Below, piece by piece: positions 1-5,480 of a stretch of DNA of 7,887 nt; the stretch's first letter is position 1, and each line of letters starts with the position of its first letter. The DNA is taken from positions 1 through 7,887 of the forward strand of contig SAUS01000094.1 of assembly GCA_004000625.1 (NCBI GenBank). Reading direction: 5' to 3'. A program made the position numbers and the translations under genes. The stretch is from Candidatus Cibiobacter qucibialis (GTDB taxonomy: Bacteria > Bacillota > Clostridia > Oscillospirales > Ruminococcaceae). Below the pieces are notes generated by a model. That model saw nothing but the letters and a program-made list of their open reading frames with translations. It was not told where the DNA came from and did not search any database.

Positions 1-1
1 G

Positions 2-55
2 GCATCTGCCGCACCTCGCTCGCCGTATCGGCACTTAGAATTATGCGGTATTGCC
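2..55. repeat. Right end of MITE-like inverted-repeat element (copy A, cut by window edge)
   Basis: These 54 bases are identical, base for base, to the right end of the complete copy at 3298-3351. They end with the right terminal inverted repeat GAATTATGCGGTATTGCC (38-55), followed immediately by TA. Base 1 already differs from the full copy, so either the window cuts the element or this copy diverges there. It lies 15 bp beyond the stop codon of the minus-strand ECF gene, so it would form the start of that gene's 3' untranslated region. Confidence 0.85.
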
Positions 56-70
56 TAAAGTTTCTATTTT

Positions 71-604
71 TTACTGTATGCCGCAGATCTTATCAAAGCG
101 CAGTGCCAGGCCCCGTGCGAAGCAGAGCACCATGGCCACGATGGCACCCACGGCAGCCTGCAAGATCTGGAACGGCAGTTTCAGGAGCGCGTACTCAACC
201 GTGCTGTAGATAAACGCACGCCCCAGAGAGTAACCCACCACCATGATGATGGCCCCCAGCAGCACGCCGATACCCGCACCAATCATCGGCTTTTTCTGGA
301 ACAGGTGATGTGCGCACAGAGAAATCACCACAGCCTGCAAGCCGTGCGTGACGAGAGAAACAAACATCGGGGTGGGATAGAAGAAGAAATCCCCCAAAAA
401 CGCACCGATACCGCCCACCACAAAGGCCGCGAACGGATCCAGCAGAATACTGGCCGTGCAGATGACCACATCGTTCAGGTACAAATGCCCGCCGGGCACC
501 GGGATGCTGAAAGAGCTCAAGGCAACATTCATGGCCAGCAATACCGCCGTCATGGTCAGCCAGAGAACGGGCTTTTTCTGCGCAAGCGTATATGTGTTTT
601 TCAT
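71..604 (-). CDS. ECF transporter S component (substrate-binding membrane subunit), vitamin/precursor type
   Basis: This 177-residue, very hydrophobic protein has about five or six membrane segments. The pattern fits the S component of an energy-coupling factor importer, which captures a vitamin or precursor and docks on a shared EcfA/A'/T module. Residues 33-50 carry a proline/glycine loop followed by HLYLNDVVI, and residues 64-73 a glycine-rich stretch (GGIGAFLGDF). Together with a late SLGRAFIYST...LPFQILQAAVG stretch these resemble the HmpT/COG4720 (ECF-ribofla_trS-like) group. That assignment is from memory of the family; the substrate (hydroxymethylpyrimidine, pantothenate, riboflavin or another) cannot be read from the sequence. 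The start is supported by AGGGGG (minus strand, 614-619) nine bases before the ATG. No EcfA or EcfT gene is nearby, as is usual for group II S components. Repeat copy A sits just after its stop codon. Confidence 0.82.
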   Translation of the reverse strand: MKNTYTLAQKKPVLWLTMTAVLLAMNVALSSFSIPVPGGHLYLNDVVICTASILLDPFAAFVVGGIGAFLGDFFFYPTPMFVSLVTHGLQAVVISLCAHHLFQKKPMIGAGIGVLLGAIIMVVGYSLGRAFIYSTVEYALLKLPFQILQAAVGAIVAMVLCFARGLALRFDKICGIQ

Positions 605-618
605 TTGTAAATTCCCCC

Positions 619-635
619 TGTCAAAAGATATGACA
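619..635 (-). promoter_or_regulatory. Palindrome at the predicted transcript start of the ECF gene
   Basis: TGTCA and TGACA (619-623 and 631-635) are a perfect 5-bp inverted repeat with a 7-base spacer. It begins about where the transcript predicted from the promoter at 638-665 would start, and it touches the Shine-Dalgarno sequence (614-619). It could act as an operator in DNA or as a small 5' hairpin in RNA next to the ribosome site. No known riboswitch fold was recognised. Confidence 0.35.
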
Positions 636-637
636 AG

Positions 638-665
638 ATCATACCGCGCAAACTGGCATTGTTAA
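638..665 (-). promoter_or_regulatory. Candidate sigma-A promoter for the ECF gene
   Basis: Reading the minus strand, TTAACA (660-665) and TATGAT (638-643) are separated by 16 bases, each one mismatch from the -35 and -10 consensus. The predicted start of transcription near 631 gives a leader of about 27 bases before the ATG at 604, containing a good Shine-Dalgarno sequence. Confidence 0.5.
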
Positions 666-696
666 AGTGCCAACTTTATATACTTTTATGGTGCCA
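654..696 (-). promoter_or_regulatory. Operator-like TGGCA/TGCCA cluster over the -35 region
   Basis: On the plus strand TGGCA (654-658) and TGCCA (668-672) form a perfect 5-bp inverted repeat with a 9-base spacer that contains the -35 hexamer of the candidate ECF promoter. GTGCCA recurs at 691-696, 24 bases after its first occurrence at 667-672. The arrangement suggests a repressor or activator site, but the regulator is not identifiable. The remaining bases to about 780 (a GC-rich stretch around 715-745) show nothing that could be recognised. Confidence 0.35.
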
Positions 697-788
697 GTCT
701 ATTTTTAATTCTGCCTGCCCCGGCAGCCGCTGCAAAGGCGAAGCACACCGGAACACACCACGCTCTTTGCACAAGATAGGCCATAAAC

Positions 789-834
789 AAAGGACCAAAG
801 CCGCACGCTTTTCAGCTAATGGCTTTGGTCCTTT
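789..834 (-). terminator. Intrinsic terminator downstream of the histidine kinase operon
   Basis: AAAGGACCAAAGCC (789-802) and GGCTTTGGTCCTTT (821-834) are a perfect 14-bp inverted repeat around an 18-base loop that contains a smaller GCT-GAAA-AGC hairpin. Read on the minus strand, the stem is followed by TTTGTTTATGG, an interrupted U-tract, 45 bases after the kinase stop codon. On the plus strand the stem is followed by TTTTCAATT, but no plus-strand gene ends here. Confidence 0.75.
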
Positions 835-878
835 TCAATTCTATCGTCGCCGGGTATCCGATTCCGGGGTTGGGGCTG

Positions 879-2354
879 TTACTCGGTTTTGCCTGCAGGC
901 AGGGTAAAGGTGAAGCGGCACCATTTGCCCATCTCGCTTTCGGCCTTGATCTGGCCACCGGACAGGGTGATCAGCACCTTGCAGATATGCAACCCCAGGC
1001 CGCTGCCGCGGGTGTTCAGGCCGCGGGAGCGGTCCTCCTTATAAAAGCGTTCAAACACAAAGGGCAGGGCATCCGGCGCAATACCGTCGCCGGTGTTCTC
1101 GATGGTCACCCGCACCATGTCGTTTTCCTGCTGGATATCAAACTTGATGACGCCATCCGGCGGGGTAAACTTGATGGCGTTATCCACAATGTTGTAGACC
1201 ACTTGATGGATAAAGTCCGGGTCGGCATACACCATGGTACCCGTGGGGCCAAGGCCCTGGATATCGATCTTGCCATCCTCAATGCGGCGCTCATCCGAAA
1301 GCACCACGTCCGTAACGGTGGACCAGATATCGTAATTTTTGGGAGTACCTTTCACCTCGCCGGATTCCAGTTTGGTGATATCCAGCATGTTCTGCACCAG
1401 CCGGGCCAAGCGGCCGGTTTCCTGCGATACCACGCCAAGATAATGCTTGTACTCGCTTTCCGGGATGGTGCCGTCCAGCATGCCGTCAATAAAGCCCTTG
1501 ATGCTGGTCATGGGGGTGCGCAGTTCATGGGCAATGTTGCCCATAAACTGCCCGCGGGAGTTATCAATGTTTTGCAGGCGGCCCGCCATGTTGTTAAAGG
1601 TCGTGGCAAAATCCGCCAGCTCCTGACAGCCAGTTACGGGGGCGCGTGCGGTGAAATCGCCGCCGCCCAGCCGTTTGGCGGCCTGGCTGATCTGTTCGAT
1701 CGGCCAGGTAATGCGCCGCGCCAGCACCATGCACAAAATGCCGCAGACAATCAGGATGACCGCCGAGGACAGCAAGAACATCGTCAGGATGGAGCGGATA
1801 TAGACCGCCAGCGCATGTACCGGTGTTGCAGCAAACAAATAACCCTCGCTGCCGCCAAGATTCACGCGGCGGCCCGCAATATAATACTTATCGTGCAGGG
1901 TATCGTCCATGGTACCCATAAGAAAGATATCCTTGCCGCTGTCCATCTCTTCCTGCAAGTTCTGCGGGATCTTTGCACTTTCGGCTACATCTTTGCCGGT
2001 GTGCATCAGGATGTTGCCATCCCGGTCTGCCACAAACACAAGTGCGTCCGATGATGTATTGAACAGTTCAAAGCCGGTCTTGGCTCGCTCCACCAACTCA
2101 TTGTCCCCGCCGGGCAGGGTCACAATGTTTCCTTCCGAAGCATAGGTCTCCGCCATGGCAGTAGCACCGTCCAGCACGGCAGTCAGGGAACTTTTGCGCT
2201 CCTGGGCAAAGTACGCGCAGGAGAGCCCCGTTTGCAGCATGCACATCAACACCAGCGCCACCAGCAGCAGCGAGGCAAAGGTTGCAAACACTTCCCCGCT
2301 TACGCTGCGCAGCGGGGCTGCCCCGTTATTCTCTTCTTTTTTGGCGCGGCACAT
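879..2354 (-). CDS. Membrane sensor histidine kinase (HAMP-HisKA-HATPase_c)
   Basis: A 491-residue sensor kinase that should autophosphorylate on histidine and pass the phosphate to the response regulator encoded just upstream. The first transmembrane helix is at about residues 22-46, followed by an extracytoplasmic region of roughly 140 residues, a second helix at 188-211 and a HAMP linker at 212-262. The H box contains HELRTPMTSIKG with the phosphoacceptor His276. The N box is NIVDNAIKFT with Asn392; the G1 box is TGDGIAP (421-427), the F box FERFYKEDRSR, and the G2 box GSGLGLHI (450-457). All catalytic motifs are intact. The outer region (VFVADRDGNIL near 106-116) looks like a small Cache/PAS-like fold, but the signal is unknown. 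The ATG overlaps the regulator's stop by one base (TAATG), with GAGG (2365-2368) ten bases upstream inside the regulator gene, which suggests translational coupling. General resemblance is to PhoR/ResE-type kinases; orthology cannot be assigned. Confidence 0.95.
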   Translation of the reverse strand: MCRAKKEENNGAAPLRSVSGEVFATFASLLLVALVLMCMLQTGLSCAYFAQERKSSLTAVLDGATAMAETYASEGNIVTLPGGDNELVERAKTGFELFNTSSDALVFVADRDGNILMHTGKDVAESAKIPQNLQEEMDSGKDIFLMGTMDDTLHDKYYIAGRRVNLGGSEGYLFAATPVHALAVYIRSILTMFLLSSAVILIVCGILCMVLARRITWPIEQISQAAKRLGGGDFTARAPVTGCQELADFATTFNNMAGRLQNIDNSRGQFMGNIAHELRTPMTSIKGFIDGMLDGTIPESEYKHYLGVVSQETGRLARLVQNMLDITKLESGEVKGTPKNYDIWSTVTDVVLSDERRIEDGKIDIQGLGPTGTMVYADPDFIHQVVYNIVDNAIKFTPPDGVIKFDIQQENDMVRVTIENTGDGIAPDALPFVFERFYKEDRSRGLNTRGSGLGLHICKVLITLSGGQIKAESEMGKWCRFTFTLPAGKTE

Positions 2355-3043
2355 TATTCTTTAACCTCAAACTTGTAACCAACGCCCCACACGGTTTTCA
2401 GGTTCCACTGTTCCGAGGCTCCCTCCAGCTTTTCGCGCAGGCGCTTAACATGGACGTCGATGGTGCGGGAGTCGCCATAATATTCAAAGCCCCACACTTC
2501 GTCCAGCAGCTGGTCACGCGTATAGACCCGGTTGGGGTGCCCAGCTAGGCAGGCCAGCAGTTCCAACTCTTTGGGCGGCGCATCCACCACTTTACCCTTC
2601 ACTTTCAGCTCATAGCGGTTCATATCCAGGTGCAGGTTGTCAAAGTCATAAACGCCTTTGTTTTCTTCGTCCTTGCTGCCGCAGCGGCGCAGAACAGCCT
2701 TGATACGGGCCGTCACTTCCTTGGCTTCAAAAGGCTTTACGATGTAATCATCCGCACCCAGTTCCAGGCCCAGAACCTTATCATAGGTTTCGCCCTTTGC
2801 CGTCAGCATAATGATGGGGGTCTGGTTGTTCTGGCGGATCTTACGGCAGACTTCCCACCCATCAATGCCGGGCATCATCACATCCAACAACACAAGGTCC
2901 GGGTGCAGCTTATCAAATTCCTGCAGTGCAGCAGTGCCATCATTGGCAATGGTCACACCGTATCCCTCTTTGACCAGGTACAGGCGCAGCAGTTCACAGA
3001 TGTTTTTATCATCATCCACAACCAGAATTTTCTCATTTGACAT
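2354..3043 (-). CDS. OmpR/PhoB-family DNA-binding response regulator
   Basis: A 229-residue, full-length response regulator: receiver domain at residues 4-118 and winged-helix DNA-binding domain at about 130-227. The acidic pocket is at Asp10-Asp12, the phosphoacceptor is Asp54 in LLDVMMPG, the switch threonine is Thr81 and the conserved lysine is Lys103 in VKPFEA. The recognition helix lies in DSRTIDVHVKRLREKL and the wing in VWGVGYKFE. It is the first gene of the pair with the downstream kinase, its presumed phosphodonor. The start is supported by GGAGG (minus strand, 3055-3059), 11 bases before the ATG. The full repeat element begins only 24 bases upstream of the start codon, so the promoter must lie inside or beyond it. 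Target genes are not identifiable from the window. Confidence 0.95.
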   Translation of the reverse strand: MSNEKILVVDDDKNICELLRLYLVKEGYGVTIANDGTAALQEFDKLHPDLVLLDVMMPGIDGWEVCRKIRQNNQTPIIMLTAKGETYDKVLGLELGADDYIVKPFEAKEVTARIKAVLRRCGSKDEENKGVYDFDNLHLDMNRYELKVKGKVVDAPPKELELLACLAGHPNRVYTRDQLLDEVWGFEYYGDSRTIDVHVKRLREKLEGASEQWNLKTVWGVGYKFEVKE

Positions 3044-3067
3044 GGGTTTTATGCCCTCCTACTCTAT

Positions 3068-3351
3068 GGCAACACCGCACAATTCCCGCCTGACGGCTTA
3101 AGCACCACTCCGGCGGCTGCGGCACGGCATCTGCGTTGCCAAAATGCTCGATAATGTCGGGTTGCGGTACCCGCATCGTGCTTCGGGGGCAAAAGCCCCT
3201 CGCACTCTGCGACCGCTGCCCCTGCTTCGGTTCGCTGTTTCCGCCACTGGCGGCGCTCACCTTTGCAGCATCCAGTATTATCTGCGCTTTTGGCTTAGCA
3301 TCTGCCGCACCTCGCTCGCCGTATCGGCACTTAGAATTATGCGGTATTGCC
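3068..3351. repeat. Complete MITE-like inverted-repeat element (copy B, 284 bp)
   Basis: The ends GGCAACACCGCACAATTC (3068-3085) and GAATTATGCGGTATTGCC (3334-3351) are inverted repeats matching at 16 of 18 positions. The right 54 bp equal copy A exactly, and the left 114 bp match copy C (7774-7887) with five differences. CTAT flanks both sides (3064-3067 and 3352-3355), a candidate target duplication; TA also lies one base from each end. Inside are a GGGGC-AAAA-GCCCC hairpin (3186-3199) and a CCGCCA/TGGCGG palindrome (3241-3253). The long open frames crossing it on both strands look incidental, and no transposase is encoded. It fits a non-autonomous element mobilised in trans, which is inference. 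Confidence 0.85.
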
Positions 3352-3410
3352 CTATGTTTTCCCGCGCCGGACAGGGCCGGTACGGGGGTATTTTGATTCG
3401 ACCTTTTAAC

Positions 3411-3439
3411 ATTATAAGGCATAAATGTGGAAAAATAAA
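3411..3439 (-). promoter_or_regulatory. Candidate promoter of the two-component operon, beyond the repeat
   Basis: The minus strand carries a perfect TATAAT at 3411-3416, with an AT-rich but poor -35 (TTTATT, 3434-3439) 17 bases upstream. Transcription from here would start near 3404 and cross all of copy B before reaching the response regulator at 3043, giving a leader of about 360 bases. Without the element the leader would be near 75 bases. The -35 is weak, so this is tentative. Confidence 0.35.
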
Positions 3440-3511
3440 GAACAACCGGTGGTCAAAACAGGTAAAATGTGTAGAATTGCGCAAAATTATGAGCATGGCC
3501 GCGCCCTGCCC

Positions 3512-3540
3512 TTGCACGCAGTGCGCTGGTTGGGTATAAT
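3512..3540 (+). promoter_or_regulatory. Sigma-A promoter for ychF-mtnN(-LCP)
   Basis: TTGCAC (3512-3517) and TATAAT (3535-3540) are spaced by exactly 17 bases, close to the ideal housekeeping promoter. A start of transcription near 3547 leaves a leader of about 35 bases containing AAGGAG (3565-3570) before the ychF ATG. Apart from this, the minus-strand candidate and copy B, nothing was recognised between 3044 and 3581. Confidence 0.75.
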
Positions 3541-3581
3541 GATAGACAGTCAAAATATTCCGTTAAGGAGAATGAGTACAA

Positions 3582-4712
3582 ATGAAATTAGGTATCGTCG
3601 GTTTGCCCAATGTTGGCAAATCCACTTTGTTCAATGCGCTGACCAGCACCCAGAATGCTCAGGCAGCCAACTATCCGTTCTGCACCATTGAGCCGAACTC
3701 CGGCATTGTTCCGGTTCCTGATGCCCGGCTGGACAAACTGGCCGAGATCTGGCAGACAGACAAAAAGACCCCCGCCATTGTGGAGTTTGTGGATATCGCC
3801 GGTCTGGTCAAAGGTGCCAGCCAGGGCGCTGGTCTGGGAAACAAGTTCCTGGGCCATATCCGCGAGTGCGATGCCATTGTACATGTGGTGCGCTGCTTTG
3901 ACGATGACAACATCATCCATGTTGTGGAGGATGTGAACAAGCCGGAAAGCGTTGACCCCATCCGCGATATTGACGCCATCGACCTGGAGCTGATCCTGGC
4001 CGACCTGGAAGTTGTCAGCAACCGCCTGGGCCGCCAGCAGAAAGCCGCCAAGACCGGCAATAAGACCGCTGCTGCCGAAGCTGCCTGGCTGGCAGAGCTT
4101 GCCGCTCATCTGGAAGGCGGCAAGCCCGCCCGTTCCTTTGCCTTTGACCCGGATGACGACAGCCAGAACACTGCTCGCAAAGAACTGGGTCTGCTCTCCG
4201 CCAAGCCGGTGATTTATGCCTGCAACGTGGGCGAGGATGACCTGCTGGGCGGGTTGGACGAGAACCCGTACTATCCGTTGGTTGCCGCCCGCGCCAAAGA
4301 GGAAAACGCACAGGCAATCCCCATCTGTGCCAAGACCGAGGAAGATATCGCCGGTTCCAGCCAGGAAGAAAAGCTGGCGTTCCTGCACGAGATGGGCATT
4401 GAATCCACCGGCCTGGATAACCTGATTAAGGCAAGCTATGATCTGCTGGGCCTCATCAGCTTTTTGACGGACGGCAAAAAGGAATGCCGCGCCTGGACCA
4501 TCAAGCGCGGCACCAAAGCCCCGCAGGCTGCCGGCAAAATCCATTCCGACTTTGAGCGCGGCTTTATCCGCGCCCAGGTCATCAGCTATGACGCACTGGC
4601 CGACAACAACTTTGACTATGCTGCGGTTAAGGCCAAGGGCCTGCAGCGCACCGAGGGCAAGGAATACGTTGTGAATGATGGCGATGTGATCGAATTCCTC
4701 TTCAACGTCTGA
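3582..4712 (+). CDS. ychF: Redox-regulated ATPase YchF (Obg/OLA1-type P-loop NTPase)
   Basis: A 376-residue cytoplasmic P-loop NTPase of the YchF/OLA1 subfamily, which prefers ATP to GTP, associates with ribosomes and is tied to stress responses in other bacteria. The G1 loop GLPNVGKST is at residues 7-15 and the G3 motif DIAGLVKGAS at 71-80, followed by the family-typical GAGLGNKFL. The G4 position reads NVGE (215-218) instead of NKxD, the hallmark of altered nucleotide specificity in this family. A helical insertion spans about 130-200 (EVVSNRLGRQQKAAKTG). The C-terminal TGS domain occupies roughly 290-376, with the usual GRIHSDF-like GKIHSDFERGF and a V-x-D-GDVIEF ending. Length is close to the usual 363-ish residues. 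AAGGAG (3565-3570) lies 11 bases before the ATG. It is the first gene of the plus-strand cluster, 17 bases ahead of mtnN. Assignment is essentially certain. Confidence 0.98.
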   Translation: MKLGIVGLPNVGKSTLFNALTSTQNAQAANYPFCTIEPNSGIVPVPDARLDKLAEIWQTDKKTPAIVEFVDIAGLVKGASQGAGLGNKFLGHIRECDAIVHVVRCFDDDNIIHVVEDVNKPESVDPIRDIDAIDLELILADLEVVSNRLGRQQKAAKTGNKTAAAEAAWLAELAAHLEGGKPARSFAFDPDDDSQNTARKELGLLSAKPVIYACNVGEDDLLGGLDENPYYPLVAARAKEENAQAIPICAKTEEDIAGSSQEEKLAFLHEMGIESTGLDNLIKASYDLLGLISFLTDGKKECRAWTIKRGTKAPQAAGKIHSDFERGFIRAQVISYDALADNNFDYAAVKAKGLQRTEGKEYVVNDGDVIEFLFNV

Positions 4713-4729
4713 TAAAAAGGAGCAATACC

Positions 4730-5413
4730 ATGATCATTGGCATTATGGGCGCCATGCCCGATGAAGTTGACCAGCTGTGTGCCAAGCTGGAGCAGGTGAC
4801 CAAAGAAACTTACGCCGGGGTGGAGTACCACCAGGGCATGCTGAACGGCCGCCAGGTCGTTGTGTGCTGCGCCGGTATGGGCAAGGCAAACGCCGCTTCC
4901 ACCGTGCAGGTTCTAATTACCAAGTACGGTGCCGAGAAGATCATCTTCTCCGGCATTGCAGGCAACATGACCAGCAAGATCGGCATTGGTGATGTCTGCG
5001 TGGGCGAAACCGTGGTATATCACGACGCCCAGAACGACATGATTGCCCAGAGCGCACCGTTCACCGCAGAGTACCACGGCGACCCGGCCCTGGTCAAAGC
5101 TGCACTGGATGCCTGCAACGCCTGTGGTGTTAAGGCCATTGCCGGCAAGATTGCCACCGGTGACCTTTTTGTTGGCGATGCCGCCACCAAAAAGGCTATC
5201 GAGGACAAATGCCAGCCCGACTGCGTGGAGATGGAAGGCGCTGCTGTAAGCCAGGTTGCCGCCCGCAACGGCGTCCCCTGCGTCATCCTGCGCGCCATGA
5301 GCGACAACGCGGACGAGAGCGGTTATGAAGTTCTTGTCGTGAAAAAGTTCAGCATCGGCGAATACATCAAAACTGCCACTGCCATTGTGGCAAATATGAT
5401 CGAAGCACTGTAA
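4730..5413 (+). CDS. mtnN: 5'-methylthioadenosine/S-adenosylhomocysteine nucleosidase
   Basis: A 227-residue enzyme of the PNP/UDP family that hydrolyses adenine from methylthioadenosine and S-adenosylhomocysteine, clearing the products of polyamine and methylation reactions. The N-terminal GIMGAMPDEV places Glu12 where the catalytic water-activating Glu12 of E. coli MTAN lies. SGIAGNM (74-80) is the ribose/hydrolysis-site loop, VEMEGAAV (166-173) carries the ribose-binding Met168-Glu169, and RAMSDNAD (188-195) provides Asp192, the adenine-protonating acid. All key residues are present and the length matches the family (about 230). AAAAAGGAG (4714-4722) lies seven bases before the ATG, only 17 bases after ychF, so the two are surely co-transcribed. 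No luxS or other methyl-cycle gene is visible nearby. Very secure call. Confidence 0.97.
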   Translation: MIIGIMGAMPDEVDQLCAKLEQVTKETYAGVEYHQGMLNGRQVVVCCAGMGKANAASTVQVLITKYGAEKIIFSGIAGNMTSKIGIGDVCVGETVVYHDAQNDMIAQSAPFTAEYHGDPALVKAALDACNACGVKAIAGKIATGDLFVGDAATKKAIEDKCQPDCVEMEGAAVSQVAARNGVPCVILRAMSDNADESGYEVLVVKKFSIGEYIKTATAIVANMIEAL

Positions 5414-5425
5414 TTGGGGAAAACG

Positions 5426-5469
5426 CTTTTAGGAAAAGTATAAAACACTTTTAGGGAAAGTATAAAACA
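5426..5469 (+). repeat. Two perfect-period 22-bp tandem repeats between mtnN and the LCP gene
   Basis: Unit 1 (5426-5447) and unit 2 (5448-5469) differ at a single position (A5434 versus G5456). Each begins CTTTTAGG and ends AGTATAAAACA, so each carries a TATAAA -10-like hexamer (5439-5444 and 5461-5466). No good -35 was found for either; TTGGGG at 5414-5419 is 19 bases from the first. The 22-base period is about two turns of DNA helix, as in paired protein sites. It ends 11 bases before the LCP start codon. Confidence 0.8.
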
Positions 5470-5480
5470 ACGGTCAAAAG

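Noticed and set aside
605..788. Possible riboswitch upstream of the ECF gene
   Set aside because: S-component genes often have one, but no TPP, FMN, THF or other recognisable conserved core was found, and the candidate promoter leaves a leader of only about 27 bases.
819..2054. Plus-strand open frame of 411 codons opposite the histidine kinase
   Set aside because: It is a shadow frame of a gene with complete, well-ordered kinase motifs on the minus strand; its translation (His/Gln/Ala/Gly-rich) resembles no family.
2354..2356. One-base stop/start overlap between response regulator and kinase
   Set aside because: Ordinary for two-component operons and consistent with translational coupling, so not counted as a finding.
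3033..3422. Minus-strand open frame of 129 codons crossing the whole repeat element
   Set aside because: It overlaps the response regulator start, has no family resemblance, and copy differences in the shared part change amino acids (P to L, W to R, Q to K) about as often as not. It looks like an incidental open frame in a GC-rich repeat.
3136..3539. Plus-strand open frames (86 and 131 codons) over and beyond the repeat
   Set aside because: They overlap each other and the repeat, lack ribosome sites and run across the promoter region of ychF. No coding signature was seen.
3588..4544. Minus-strand open frame of 318 codons opposite ychF
   Set aside because: Mirror frame of a securely identified gene with GC-rich third positions; no start signal or family motif.
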